Shown: positions 1 through 7,390 of the stretch, one piece after another
Numbering within the stretch: the first letter of the stretch is position 1
Layout of the letters: every line of letters begins with the position of its first letter
Assembly (NCBI RefSeq): GCF_032484785.1
Contig: NZ_JAUETR010000001.1
Location: 3,909,501-3,973,500, forward strand
Reading direction: 5' to 3'
DNA: 64,000 bases
Source: Bradyrhizobium sp. SZCCHNS1050
GTDB lineage: Bacteria; Pseudomonadota; Alphaproteobacteria; Rhizobiales; Xanthobacteraceae
Notes under the pieces: model-generated
Told to the model about the DNA's origin: nothing
Seen by the model: the letters and a program-made list of their open reading frames with translations, nothing else
Databases searched by the model: none
Program-made: the position numbers and the translations under genes

Positions 1-97
1 CGGGCTCAGCCGCCTCAGCGCCTCCCGGAAGCAGTTGCGCCAGCGGAATCGTCACGGCCCCCGAACCCAGGCTCTGCAACATGCTGCGGCGATCCAT
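1..97 (-). CDS. Truncated N-terminus of a probable Tat-exported protein
   Basis: Only the first 32 codons lie in the window; the gene runs off the left edge. The translation opens MDRRSMLQSLGSG and continues through a short hydrophobic stretch to an Ala-rich cleavage-like segment, which resembles a twin-arginine signal peptide. The ATG at 97 is preferred over the one at 103 because the AGGGGAG ribosome site sits 6 nt before it. That ribosome site directly abuts the stop codon of the barrel protein upstream, so the two genes are probably translationally coupled. The product cannot be named from this much sequence. Confidence 0.55.
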   Translation of the reverse strand, partial: MDRRSMLQSLGSGAVTIPLAQLLPGGAEAAEP

Positions 98-109
98 CGA
101 CATCTCCCC

Positions 110-1825
110 TCAGAAGCTGATCCGGGCCAGCGACATCGCGCTGAACCACGGGCGGGTGTTGCCGGCAACGGCCTGGCTGACGCCGGACAGCGGCGCCGTC
201 AGCGCGACGCTCGACTGGAACATCACGTTGCGGCTCATGAAATACTTCACCGTCAAATTGACCTCGTAGCCGAGCAGATGCCCGGCCAGCGTCGAGGTGG
301 TGCCGCCGATATTGTTGAGCTGCTGCGCCTGGAACAGCCAGGCCTGCGGCACGAGCTCCCATTGCGGCGCCGGCCGCAGGATCGCCTGCAGGCGATGGGC
401 GATCAGGTTGGTGTCCTGAAACAGCTTGTAGTGGTTCAGCCCCTGCACCCATTCCTCGCCGGTGCCGCCCGACAACAGCGGATCCCAGCGCTCATAGGTC
501 CGCGTCGCCGGATTGTCGCCGCTGAATCCGGACAGCCGATAGCTCAAAGTGGGGCGCCACAGCGCCTCGTTGAAGGTGTAGCCCGCCTCGACATAGCCGC
601 CCCAGGCGCGCATCGGAAACGCGTTGCGGTCGTTCCATTGCAACGCCAGCTCCGTCTTCGCATAGGGACCGGACGCGCCGATGGCCGGCGTCCAGTAATA
701 GCGCACGTCGGCGACCTGCAGCCCCTGGCGCGTGCCCTGCGCCGTCGCCGTGTACCAGCCGTAGTCGGAGCGCGGCACGGTCAGATAGGTCAGTCCGAGC
801 TGATGCGGCGTGCCCAGGCCCGTCTCGAGGTTCGCACCGGCGATGACGGTGTGGGTATCGATCGCCGGCAGCTCGTCGGGGGCGAGACGGAAGGCCTCGA
901 ATTTCGTGGTGTTGTAGCGAGCCTGCGCGAGGAACAAACTGTCGGCAGCCCAGCGCGGATTGAGCTGCAGCGCGGCGCGGTCAAAACCGTTGGCTGCCGT
1001 GATCCTGATCAGCATGCCGTCGGCAATCTGGAACGGCTGCCGTCCGCCGGACAGGTTGATCACCAGCCGCGAGCCGTCGTCGCCCGTGATCCCCGTGACG
1101 AGGCCCGCATAGGCGTCCTCGATCGCGCCATGGCGGCGCGGGCCGGTGACGAACAGGTCCGTGCCGGTCGAGCCGCTGGCCAGATAGGAGAGGCTGCCAT
1201 AGGCATAGATGTTGTTGCCGACCGGTCCGATGCCCTGCAGCCCGCCCTCCAGCGCGGCTTCGCCGAACGACGACCAGCCGGCGCCGGCCGGTCCCTTGGC
1301 GAGTGGATTGGCGCCGACGAAGGCCTGCGGCCGGCCATACCAGGCATCGTGATTGGCGTAGCCGAGCGTCGCGGCCGTCAGCTTGAGCTTCAGCAGGCTG
1401 TCGTCGCCCTGATGAAGATAGGGGAAATCGACGCGGCCCGGATCCGCCTGCAGCCGGTCGCCGACGACGACGCTGAGCTCGACCGCAACGCCGCCGGTGT
1501 TGCCGTCGACGTAGTTGATCGAGGCCGTGGCCACGCCGGGGATGCGCTTCACCTTGCCGAGCCCGAAATCGACCATCAGGTCGTGAAGCTGCGACCCCGG
1601 ATAGATGTTGAGTGCCCGCCGAATGCGATCCTCGAACGCGACCCGCTGCGCCCCACTGGGCACCACGCCCGACAGCACCAGACGCACCGACTCGATCGGC
1701 CGGTTCTCGAACGTGGGCCCCAGTGCCTGGGCGCCGGCGGCAGAAACGAGCAGCAGCGAGAACAGCCACGCCGCCAGGTGCGGACCGAGGCCTCCGCGCA
1801 TTGGGAGACGTCTGCCGTCCGGCAT
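110..1825 (-). CDS. Outer-membrane beta-barrel protein with POTRA-like N-terminal segment
   Basis: The 571-residue protein has a signal peptide (hydrophobic run followed by AGAQA near residue 35). Residues about 40-125 have an alternating helix/strand pattern reminiscent of a POTRA domain. The rest is made of amphipathic strands rich in Tyr, Trp and Gly and ends in Phe (LARISF), the classic C-terminus of outer-membrane barrels. It may be a TpsB/Omp85-like or alginate-export-like porin; the substrate is not visible. A second possible start is the ATG at 1801, which gives a tighter signal peptide. A perfect FixK/FNR box lies 58 bp upstream, so low-oxygen control is likely. It overlaps the expression signals of the truncated Tat gene downstream. 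Confidence 0.7.
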   Translation of the reverse strand: MPDGRRLPMRGGLGPHLAAWLFSLLLVSAAGAQALGPTFENRPIESVRLVLSGVVPSGAQRVAFEDRIRRALNIYPGSQLHDLMVDFGLGKVKRIPGVATASINYVDGNTGGVAVELSVVVGDRLQADPGRVDFPYLHQGDDSLLKLKLTAATLGYANHDAWYGRPQAFVGANPLAKGPAGAGWSSFGEAALEGGLQGIGPVGNNIYAYGSLSYLASGSTGTDLFVTGPRRHGAIEDAYAGLVTGITGDDGSRLVINLSGGRQPFQIADGMLIRITAANGFDRAALQLNPRWAADSLFLAQARYNTTKFEAFRLAPDELPAIDTHTVIAGANLETGLGTPHQLGLTYLTVPRSDYGWYTATAQGTRQGLQVADVRYYWTPAIGASGPYAKTELALQWNDRNAFPMRAWGGYVEAGYTFNEALWRPTLSYRLSGFSGDNPATRTYERWDPLLSGGTGEEWVQGLNHYKLFQDTNLIAHRLQAILRPAPQWELVPQAWLFQAQQLNNIGGTTSTLAGHLLGYEVNLTVKYFMSRNVMFQSSVALTAPLSGVSQAVAGNTRPWFSAMSLARISF

Positions 1826-1882
1826 GGCTCTGCCACCAGCTCATTGCGTGGTCCGATGATCGGCGAGGCCAAGGTAGCGCGA

Positions 1883-1896
1883 TTGATCTTGATCAA
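1883..1896 (-). promoter_or_regulatory. FixK2/FNR-type box upstream of the barrel gene
   Basis: The 14-bp sequence TTGATCTTGATCAA is a perfect palindrome and fits both the FNR consensus TTGAT-N4-ATCAA and the Bradyrhizobium FixK2 form TTG(A/C)-N6-(T/G)CAA. Its centre is about 65 bp upstream of the ATG at 1825. A centre near -41 would put transcription start at about 1849, leaving a short leader, as in class II FNR/FixK promoters. Low-oxygen activation of the barrel gene is an inference. Confidence 0.7.
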
Positions 1897-2088
1897 CCAG
1901 AGCGAAATGTGCCGCAGGCCACCCATCCGGTCCGCGCCGCTGCAGCGAGAGCGACCGGACGGACTCATGGACGTGCTTTTGGCGAGGCTCGCCGTTGGAG
2001 GAGGATCGCGCGGTAGTTTTCCGATAGTTTTCTGCAGCGTCACCGTAATCAAGGAGTGCCGCTAGGTCCGCGGCTCTTCCGAGACTCT

Positions 2089-2128
2089 GAGATCATGATG
2101 CGGGTCCGCGGGATCGCATCATGATCTC
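2089..2128. repeat. Perfect 14-bp inverted repeat (hairpin)
   Basis: The arms GAGATCATGATGCG and CGCATCATGATCTC pair perfectly around a 12-nt loop. A T-rich stretch follows on the plus strand. No convincing gene ends here, so it is either a remnant terminator or a solitary palindromic repeat. Confidence 0.55.
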
Positions 2129-2194
2129 GTCTCTTTGCTCGAAGCTGATCGTGGGTGAACGATCGTTCCAGTCCTCAGCGGACTGGAAGCGGGT

Positions 2195-2350
2195 TCAATA
2201 GGCCGTCCATCCGCCGTCCGTCGCGTAGAACGCGCCGGTCAGGTTCGACGCCTCGGACGACAGCAGGAACAGTATCTTTGCGACTAGCTCCTACATGGCG
2301 TCCGCGCGTACGGTGCCGCCAGCGCGACCGGCCAGACTCATGGGCCCGCC
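2195..2350 (-). pseudogene. C-terminal remnant of a short-chain dehydrogenase (SDR)
   Basis: Read on the minus strand, the translation ends ...FLLSSEASNLTGAFYATDGGWTAY and a stop at 2195. This is the standard C-terminal signature of classical SDR enzymes (S-S-x-A-S-x-x-T-G plus DGG near the end). An in-frame TAG at 2291-2293 interrupts it just before ELVAKI, and upstream residues such as PMSLAGRAGG are only a degraded match to the usual P-M-G-R-x-G motif. The catalytic Tyr-x-x-x-Lys region and the Rossmann fold are missing. It is therefore a decayed fragment with no sign of being expressed. Confidence 0.7.
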
Positions 2351-2498
2351 GTTACACAACGACCGAGATGATAGTTTTGTGCAGTCGAGCAGCGTCACCG
2401 TAATCGCTGTCGGTCAATGCAAGGACCGCTAGTTTTCGTGGACGTGAAAGCCCGGTGCGCGGAACGCTCCGGGCCAATCACGTGGTCGCAAGAAACGA

Positions 2499-2903
2499 CT
2501 ATTGATGCACCCGCAGGGTCCCGTCCGCGTTGTAGTCACTCTTGGGATTGTAACCGGAATCGCGGTGCGTTCTACGATGTAGGGCAGCGTTGCTGCCGCT
2601 TACGCCCGGAGTTCCGCTATCAACCCGCATGGTCCCGTCTGCATTGTAGTCACTCTTCGGCCCGTAGCCGGAATCGCGATGCGTTTTTGCATGTAGGGCA
2701 GCGTTGCTGCCGCTCAGGCCCGGAGTTCCGGGATTGACCTGCATATTTCCATATTGGTCGCGATCACTTTTGCTCGCCCCGACCTGCTGAGCCGCACTGG
2801 CTTTTGCATGAGTACCTTTTGCATGATGAGTACGATGTCCTGCCAAGGCCGCAGATGTAGAGACGGCGAGAATAGCAAGACCAACAGCAATGCTTCTAGC
2901 CAT
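2499..2903 (-). CDS. Small exported protein with duplicated C-terminal repeat
   Basis: The 134-residue product starts at ATG 2903, chosen because AGGAG lies 6 nt upstream and a clean signal peptide follows (MARSIAVGLAILAV ending in ALAG). The mature part begins with a His/Lys-rich stretch. It then carries an imperfect tandem repeat: blocks containing HRDSGYGPKSDYNADGTMRV and HRDSGYNPKSDYNADGTLRV are separated by a shared GTPG-x-SGSNAALH motif. The DNA of the two repeats is also similar, so the duplication looks recent. It resembles small periplasmic proteins of unknown function found in Bradyrhizobium; I cannot assign a role. Confidence 0.75.
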   Translation of the reverse strand: MARSIAVGLAILAVSTSAALAGHRTHHAKGTHAKASAAQQVGASKSDRDQYGNMQVNPGTPGLSGSNAALHAKTHRDSGYGPKSDYNADGTMRVDSGTPGVSGSNAALHRRTHRDSGYNPKSDYNADGTLRVHQ

Positions 2904-2953
2904 AGTGAACTCCTCACGTTGAAGGACCATTGATGACGGATACGCCGTCAATG

Positions 2954-3307
2954 CTAGCCTGCCACGGAAATTGTTGACCGTCTTTGATGCAACTCAAGGT
3001 AATAAGGCGGGTGCGACGTCACGGTCCGCACAACTTTTGGCATCATTTCTTCGGCTCTGGTGCGGTGCCCGGCGGAGCCGATGTCGCTCCGCAACATGCC
3101 TCTGACGACGGGTTTGACCGATGCCTTCACCGTACCGCTATCGACTTCGACTTGCGAAACGCCGGTCGTCATGTCGACCAGAAGCCGATCGCCGCTCAGC
3201 ACGTTCCGGCAACTGGTCGACACCACCCCGCCGAGCGTGGTGATCAGAATTGGGACCGATCTCTGCGCCGCATGGGCATCGCAGGTGACTTGCGCGAAGC
3301 CGCACAT
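2954..3307 (-). pseudogene. Possible orphan LptA/OstA-like C-terminal fragment
   Basis: The reading frame has no recognisable ribosome site at ATG 3307 and stays open upstream of it. Its middle (residues about 38-58) contains NVLSGDRLLVDMTTGVSQVE, which closely resembles the C-terminal strand repeat of alphaproteobacterial LptA/OstA lipopolysaccharide-transport proteins. The rest is unlike LptA and no signal peptide or complete jellyroll is present. It lies between a decayed SDR fragment and a dispersed repeat, so a displaced gene piece is the most economical reading. It could also be a short lineage-specific gene. Confidence 0.35.
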
Positions 3308-3454
3308 GGCAGATCGTCGATCCGAAACAGGAGCGTTCGACAGAGTCTCGATCGGGAACGCAAGCCTTGACGGTGGCCGTTCGAACGGCTGGAAGAAATA
3401 TGATTTCTGTTTATCGAAATTCTATTTTGTTTTTACGAAAAATGTGCTTTACTC

Positions 3455-3830
3455 CGCGCGTCCCGCCCCAACGAGGGGACGCTTCGCGGTCGTCACGGAC
3501 GTCGGGTGTGGGATGCGATGGGCGCTTGGGATCGCAGCATGGTTCGCCGTGCCGACGAACGATCCCGGGCGCACGGTGAAGTCGCGTGGTCCTGGCCTCC
3601 CGGTGCTGAGGTCGAGCCTGTGGGCGTTGCTGATGAGCTGCCTGCGGGTGATGGGGGCAAGACAGCCGGTCCCCAGGGAGATCGCGTATAAATCGTAAAG
3701 CCATCGCGCAGGGAGGGCCGGGTGTTTCGGCCAGACCTGTGGTGACTGCCGCCTGCTTTCTTTTCTGCAGGCGGGCCACGGGCGCGGCCAGCGCCCGGCC
3801 TTCCCTGCGCCCTCGGTTAGGAGAGGGCGG
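3455..3830 (+). repeat. Dispersed ~400-bp element, copy A
   Basis: This is one of four copies of the same element in the window (others near 12155, 48413 and 63545). It has an AT-rich head (3405-3455), a body beginning GCGGTCGTCACGGACGTCGG, and a tail at about 3706-3828 that folds into a long hairpin. The outer arms of the tail are GCGCAGGGAGGGCCGGGTG and CGCCCGGCCTTCCCTGCGC, and the inner arms are GCCGCCTGC and GCAGGCGGGC around a T-rich loop. Open frames inside it are not conserved between copies and are not genes. The middle of this copy (about 3610-3700) diverges from the others. Confidence 0.8.
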
Positions 3831-3951
3831 TGAGAATGGCACATAGCTCGGGCGCTGGGCGCCGCGAGATCGCGAGGGTTTGTCCGCAGGGTCGCATAAG
3901 GTGCATCCGTAGATGTCGTGCGTGCTTCTCGGGTTGAACGTCGCCCCCGGG

Positions 3952-4033
3952 CGTCATTGCGAGCGCAGCGAAGCAATCCAGGGGCCAGGGTGGTACTCTG
4001 GATTGCTTCGTCGCTTCGCTCCTCGCAATGACG
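3952..4033. repeat. Palindromic repeat (CGTCATTGCGAG family)
   Basis: The left arm begins CGTCATTGCGAGCGCAGCGA and continues to the motif AAGCAATCCAG. The right arm reads CTGGATTGCTTCGTCGC and ends CTCGCAATGACG. The two arms are nearly complementary over about 30 bp. A second, longer member is at 48915-49034. It looks like a non-autonomous mobile or REP-like element, not a terminator. Confidence 0.8.
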
Positions 4034-4181
4034 GAGATGGGGGGCAGCAGATCGCGCCCGACTGCCAGGCTTGCCCTGCCGGGACAGGCGATGCGCCGCA
4101 ACCGCCGGAGAAGGGAGCGCAATGTTCGCGAAGCCGCAGCCTGTGCGCGACGTTCTTCGCCTCGATCGACCCAGCCCACAA

Positions 4182-4208
4182 ACAAAAACCCCGCCATTCG
4201 CGGCGGGG
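4182..4208 (-). terminator. Rho-independent terminator of ctrA
   Basis: On the minus strand a 7-bp stem CCCCGCC/GGCGGGG with a GCGAAT loop is followed by TTTTTGT. It sits about 50 bp past the ctrA stop codon and points the right way. Confidence 0.85.
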
Positions 4209-4260
4209 CCCAGTCTGGGAGGAGCAAGCCGTGAGGCTCGCCGGTGGACCCAGTGAAAGC

Positions 4261-4962
4261 TCAGGCGGGGATGCGCTCGTCCATGTCGTGCGGCTCGCGC
4301 AGCACGTAGCCGCGGCCCCAGACGGTCTCGATGAAGTTGCGGCCTTCGGAGGCGTTGGCGAGCTTCTTGCGCAGCTTGCAGATGAAGACGTCGATGATCT
4401 TCAGCTCGGGCTCGTCCATGCCGCCGTAGAGATGGTTGAGGAACATCTCCTTGGTCAGGGTGGTGCCTTTGCGCAGCGAGAGCAGCTCCAGCATCTGGTA
4501 TTCCTTGCCGGTCAGATGCACGCGCTGGCCGCCGACTTCGACCGTCTTGGTGTCGAGGTTGACGACGAGGTCGCCGGTCTGGATGACCGACTGGGCGTGG
4601 CCCTTGGAACGGCGGACGATCGCGTGGATGCGGGCGATCAGCTCGTCCTTGTGGAACGGCTTGGTCATGTAGTCGTCGGCGCCGAAGCCGAGACCCTTGA
4701 CCTTGTCCTCGATGCCGGCGAGGCCGGACAGGATGAGGATCGGCGTCTTGATCTTCGAGACACGCAGCTGCTTCAGCACGTCGTAACCGGACATGTCGGG
4801 CAGATTGAGGTCGAGAAGGATGATGTCGTAGTCGTACAACTTGCCGAGGTCGACGCCTTCTTCGCCCAGGTCAGTCGTGTAGACATTGAAGCTTTCGGAC
4901 TTCAACATCAGTTCGATCGACTGCGCGACGGCGCTGTCATCCTCAATCAGCAAAACGCGCAT
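4261..4962 (-). CDS. ctrA: Cell-cycle master response regulator CtrA
   Basis: This 233-residue OmpR-type DNA-binding response regulator matches CtrA over its whole length. The receiver domain spans residues 1-120, with the acidic pocket at E7-D8-D9, the phospho-acceptor D51 in LLDLNLPD, and the conserved lysine in MTKPFHK. A winged-helix domain follows (about 125-225) with the CtrA-typical recognition region [14 protein letters not shown] and the ending [10 protein letters not shown]. CtrA controls flagellar, chemotaxis and division genes in alphaproteobacteria, and fliI-fliJ lie immediately upstream in divergent orientation. A TTAACCAT half-site upstream suggests autoregulation, and a clear terminator follows the gene. 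Confidence 0.97.
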   Translation of the reverse strand: MRVLLIEDDSAVAQSIELMLKSESFNVYTTDLGEEGVDLGKLYDYDIILLDLNLPDMSGYDVLKQLRVSKIKTPILILSGLAGIEDKVKGLGFGADDYMTKPFHKDELIARIHAIVRRSKGHAQSVIQTGDLVVNLDTKTVEVGGQRVHLTGKEYQMLELLSLRKGTTLTKEMFLNHLYGGMDEPELKIIDVFICKLRKKLANASEGRNFIETVWGRGYVLREPHDMDERIPA

Positions 4963-5058
4963 GCCAGTTCCCCATAGTCGCCGCTCCGGGCGTCAGGTCG
5001 GCCGCCATCTGCGGCACTCAAAACGCCTTTGAACAACTGATTCGGATCCTGACGAGAG

Positions 5059-5066
5059 ATGGTTAA
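5059..5066 (-). promoter_or_regulatory. Candidate CtrA half-site upstream of ctrA
   Basis: The minus strand reads GTTAACCATC, containing TTAACCAT, the strong half of the CtrA binding box. It lies about 97 bp upstream of the ctrA start. A well-matched second TTAA at 7-nt spacing is not present, so binding is plausible but not certain. Confidence 0.4.
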
Positions 5067-5334
5067 CAAATCCTGATTCCCCTCCGCAAGCTCTATCCGT
5101 GCAATTTTTATCGAATCGCCGTAAGGTGTTGCGATGAAGCAGTTTTTCTTAGCCGCTCTCGTTCAAGCTCCATGTTAAGAGATGGACCTAACCGACTCTC
5201 GGATCTCACCGCTTTTTGAGGGCGGCAAAGCGAAGCACGTCAGTCACTCCAGACCATGACGTAATGATTAATGATGCGAGTAAACACAGAGTTAAGCCGA
5301 CGACGCGAATCTGCCCCTACTTAAGGTTTTCGCA
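5067..5334. other. ctrA-fliI divergent intergenic region
   Basis: This gene-free stretch must carry the promoters of ctrA (leftward) and fliI (rightward). It is AT-richer than its surroundings and has several TTAA words (near 5265, 5292 and 5321), but none forms a textbook TTAA-N7-TTAAC box. I see no reading frame, hairpin terminator or RNA gene in it. Confidence 0.4.
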
Positions 5335-5388
5335 ATGAAGGCTCTGGCCCAATGACAGCTCTCTCGCAATGAAGGCGCTTTGGCAATG
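5335..5388 (+). repeat. 17-bp tandem repeat forming overlapping mini-ORFs before fliI
   Basis: Four 17-bp units begin at 5335, 5352, 5369 and 5386, and each starts with ATGA: ATGAAGGCTCTGGCCCA, ATGACAGCTCTCTCGCA, ATGAAGGCGCTTTGGCA, then the fliI start ATGAAGGCTCTGGCCGA. The first three encode MKALAQ, MTALSQ and MKALWQ, each closed by a TGA that overlaps the next ATG as ATGA. FliI itself starts MKALAE. A Shine-Dalgarno-like TAAGG lies 8 nt before the first ATG. AAGG or GAAGG inside units 1 and 3 could serve the next start. Confidence 0.85.
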
Positions 5389-6708
5389 AAGGCTCTGGCC
5401 GAGCAGATCAGCGACATCGACGCCGTGAACACCTATGGGCGTGTCGTCGGCGTGAAGGGACTCATGGTGGAGATCGCCGGGCCGATTCATGCGATGTCGG
5501 TCGGCGCGCGCATCGTGATCGAGACCGGCAACAATTACATCCCTGCCGAAGTGATCGGTTTCTCCGGCAAGAATGCCGTGGTGATGCCGTTCGCCGGGCT
5601 GGAGGGCGTGCGCCGCGGCTGCCGCGCCGTGATCGCCAATGCCGCCAATCAGGTGCGGCCGTCGCCGGCCTGGCTCGGCCGAGTCATCAATGCGATGGGC
5701 GAGCCGATCGACGGCAAGGGGCCGCTGCCGCAGGGCGCCTCACCGGTTCCTTATCGGAACAATCCGCCGCCAGCGCATTCGCGCCGGCGCGTCGGCTCGC
5801 CGCTCGATCTCGGCGTCCGCGCATTGAACACCTTTCTCACCTGTTGCCGCGGCCAGCGACTCGGCATCTTCGCCGGTTCCGGCGTCGGCAAATCGGTGCT
5901 GCTGTCGATGCTGGCGCGCAACGTCGACGCGGCGGTGTCGGTGATCGGGCTGATCGGCGAGCGCGGCCGTGAGGTGCAGGAGTTCCTGCAGGACGATCTC
6001 GGCGAGGAGGGCCTCGCGCGCTCGGTCGTCGTGGTCGCGACGTCCGACGAGCCGGCGCTGATGCGAAGACAGGCGGCGTATCTGACGCTCGCGATCTCGG
6101 AATATTTTCGCGACGAGGGCAAGGATGTCCTTTGTCTGATGGACTCGGTCACGCGCTTTGCGATGGCGCAGCGCGAGATCGGGCTGTCGGCCGGCGAACC
6201 ACCGACCGCGAAGGGCTACACGCCGACGGTGTTCACCGAGCTGCCGAAGCTGCTCGAGCGGGCGGGGCCGGGCAGCGGCGAGGGCACCATCACCGGGATC
6301 TTCACGGTGCTGGTCGATGGCGACGATCACAACGAGCCGGTGGCGGATGCGGTGCGCGGCATTCTCGACGGCCACGTGGTGATGCAGCGTTCGATCGCCG
6401 AACGCGGCCGCTATCCGGCGATCAACGTCCTGAAATCGGTATCGCGCACGATGCCGAAATCGGCCGACCCCGTATTCTTGCCGACGATCATGCGCGCGCG
6501 CCAGGTGATGGCGACCTATGCCGACATGGAGGAACTGATCCGGCTCGGTGCCTATCGCGCCGGTTCCAGTCCGGAGGTCGACGAGGCGATCCGGCTGCAC
6601 GAGCCGCTGGAGGCGTTCCTGCGCCAGCGCAAGGACGAGGTCTCGACGCTGCAGAACGGGTATCGGGAGCTGGAACAGATCCTGGGGCGCTTGGAAACGG
6701 AAAGCTAA
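5386..6708 (+). CDS. fliI: Flagellar export ATPase FliI
   Basis: FliI is the hexameric ATPase that energises the flagellar type III export gate on the cytoplasmic face. The 440-residue protein has an N-terminal beta-barrel domain (about 15-95), Walker A AGSGVGKS at about 163-170, a Walker B strand VLCLMDS near 245, and the family signature region [16 protein letters not shown] around 300. This distinguishes it from F1-ATPase beta. ATG 5386 is preferred because the family normally starts here; an in-frame TTG at 5380 would add two residues. The start codon is also the last unit of a 17-bp tandem repeat that creates three mini-ORFs, so translation may depend on coupling. fliJ follows 109 bp downstream. 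Confidence 0.95.
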   Translation: MKALAEQISDIDAVNTYGRVVGVKGLMVEIAGPIHAMSVGARIVIETGNNYIPAEVIGFSGKNAVVMPFAGLEGVRRGCRAVIANAANQVRPSPAWLGRVINAMGEPIDGKGPLPQGASPVPYRNNPPPAHSRRRVGSPLDLGVRALNTFLTCCRGQRLGIFAGSGVGKSVLLSMLARNVDAAVSVIGLIGERGREVQEFLQDDLGEEGLARSVVVVATSDEPALMRRQAAYLTLAISEYFRDEGKDVLCLMDSVTRFAMAQREIGLSAGEPPTAKGYTPTVFTELPKLLERAGPGSGEGTITGIFTVLVDGDDHNEPVADAVRGILDGHVVMQRSIAERGRYPAINVLKSVSRTMPKSADPVFLPTIMRARQVMATYADMEELIRLGAYRAGSSPEVDEAIRLHEPLEAFLRQRKDEVSTLQNGYRELEQILGRLETES

Positions 6709-6817
6709 CTTTGTCGGGTAATCATCCCCTCCATGTAATGAGCCTAGTCGGCGAGCCCAGCAAGGGCGGCCGGCCCTGTCCCGCGCCGTACACGGGACTT
6801 CTGGGGAGTATGAGTCG

Positions 6818-7237
6818 ATGAAGTCGCGCGAAACGCTGATCCGTCTGAAGAAATTTCAGGTGGATGAGAAACGCCGCCGGGTGACGCAGATCGAGGGCAT
6901 GATCGCTGACTTCCAGCGCATGTCGGCCGAGCTCGAGCGGGAGATCCAGACCGAGCAGGAGCGGGCCGGCATCAACGACCCGACCCATTTTGCCTATCCG
7001 ACCTACGCCAAGGCCGCGATCCAGCGCCGGGAAAACCTGACGCGCTCGGCCGACGAGCTGCGCACCCAGCTCGAGGACGCCAAGGCCGCGTTGTCCGAGG
7101 CGTTCGAGGAAATGAAGAAGGTCGAGCTGCTCGACGAGCGTGACCAGGCCCGCGAGAAGGCCGAGGAGAGCGCCCGCGAGCAGGCCGACATGGACTCTAT
7201 CGGCCTGATGCGCGCCCGGCTCGGCGTCATCGCCTGA
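6818..7237 (+). CDS. fliJ: Flagellar export chaperone/escort FliJ
   Basis: FliJ is a small coiled-coil protein that inserts into the FliI ring and helps couple ATP hydrolysis to export. The 139-residue product is almost entirely charged alpha-helix, with heptad-like spacing at about residues 5-50 and 65-125, and it has no membrane segment. Its position directly after fliI and its length match the family; sequence conservation in FliJ is always low. A GGGGAG ribosome site precedes ATG 6818. A rho-independent terminator follows, so fliI-fliJ probably form a two-gene unit. Confidence 0.88.
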   Translation: MKSRETLIRLKKFQVDEKRRRVTQIEGMIADFQRMSAELEREIQTEQERAGINDPTHFAYPTYAKAAIQRRENLTRSADELRTQLEDAKAALSEAFEEMKKVELLDERDQAREKAEESAREQADMDSIGLMRARLGVIA

Positions 7238-7265
7238 GCCTGTCGCCGTCACGGCTGTCGCTTTC

Positions 7266-7295
7266 GAAAACCCGGGCCGCGAGGTCCGGGTTTTT
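7266..7295 (+). terminator. Rho-independent terminator after fliJ
   Basis: The stem AACCCGG/CCGGGTT with a 10-nt loop is followed by a run of T. It lies about 30 bp past the fliJ stop. Confidence 0.85.
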
Positions 7296-7390
7296 CGTCG
7301 TGCCCACCCCGGTGGAGAGTTGCCCAGGACTTGTGCTACGGGAGGACGTAGGCTCGAACGAGGGAGTGGGGCGATTTTCGGGGACGCTGA

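Noticed and set aside
35..2065. 676-codon plus-strand frame across the barrel gene
   Set aside because: The minus strand shows a signal peptide, amphipathic strands and a terminal Phe; the plus frame is low-information Arg/Gln/Ala-rich sequence.
3449..3976. Short proteins predicted inside the dispersed element, for example with GAGKAGRWPRPWPAC-like text
   Set aside because: Similar peptides recur in every copy only because the DNA repeats; frames, starts and lengths differ between copies and no ribosome site is present.
3952..4033. Palindrome interpreted as the ctrA terminator
   Set aside because: A better terminator with a T-run lies at 4182-4208, and the palindrome recurs at 48915 as a dispersed repeat.
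5386..6708. Possible F1-ATPase beta subunit
   Set aside because: The AGSGVGKS Walker A, N-terminal domain and neighbour fliJ identify FliI; no other atp genes are present.
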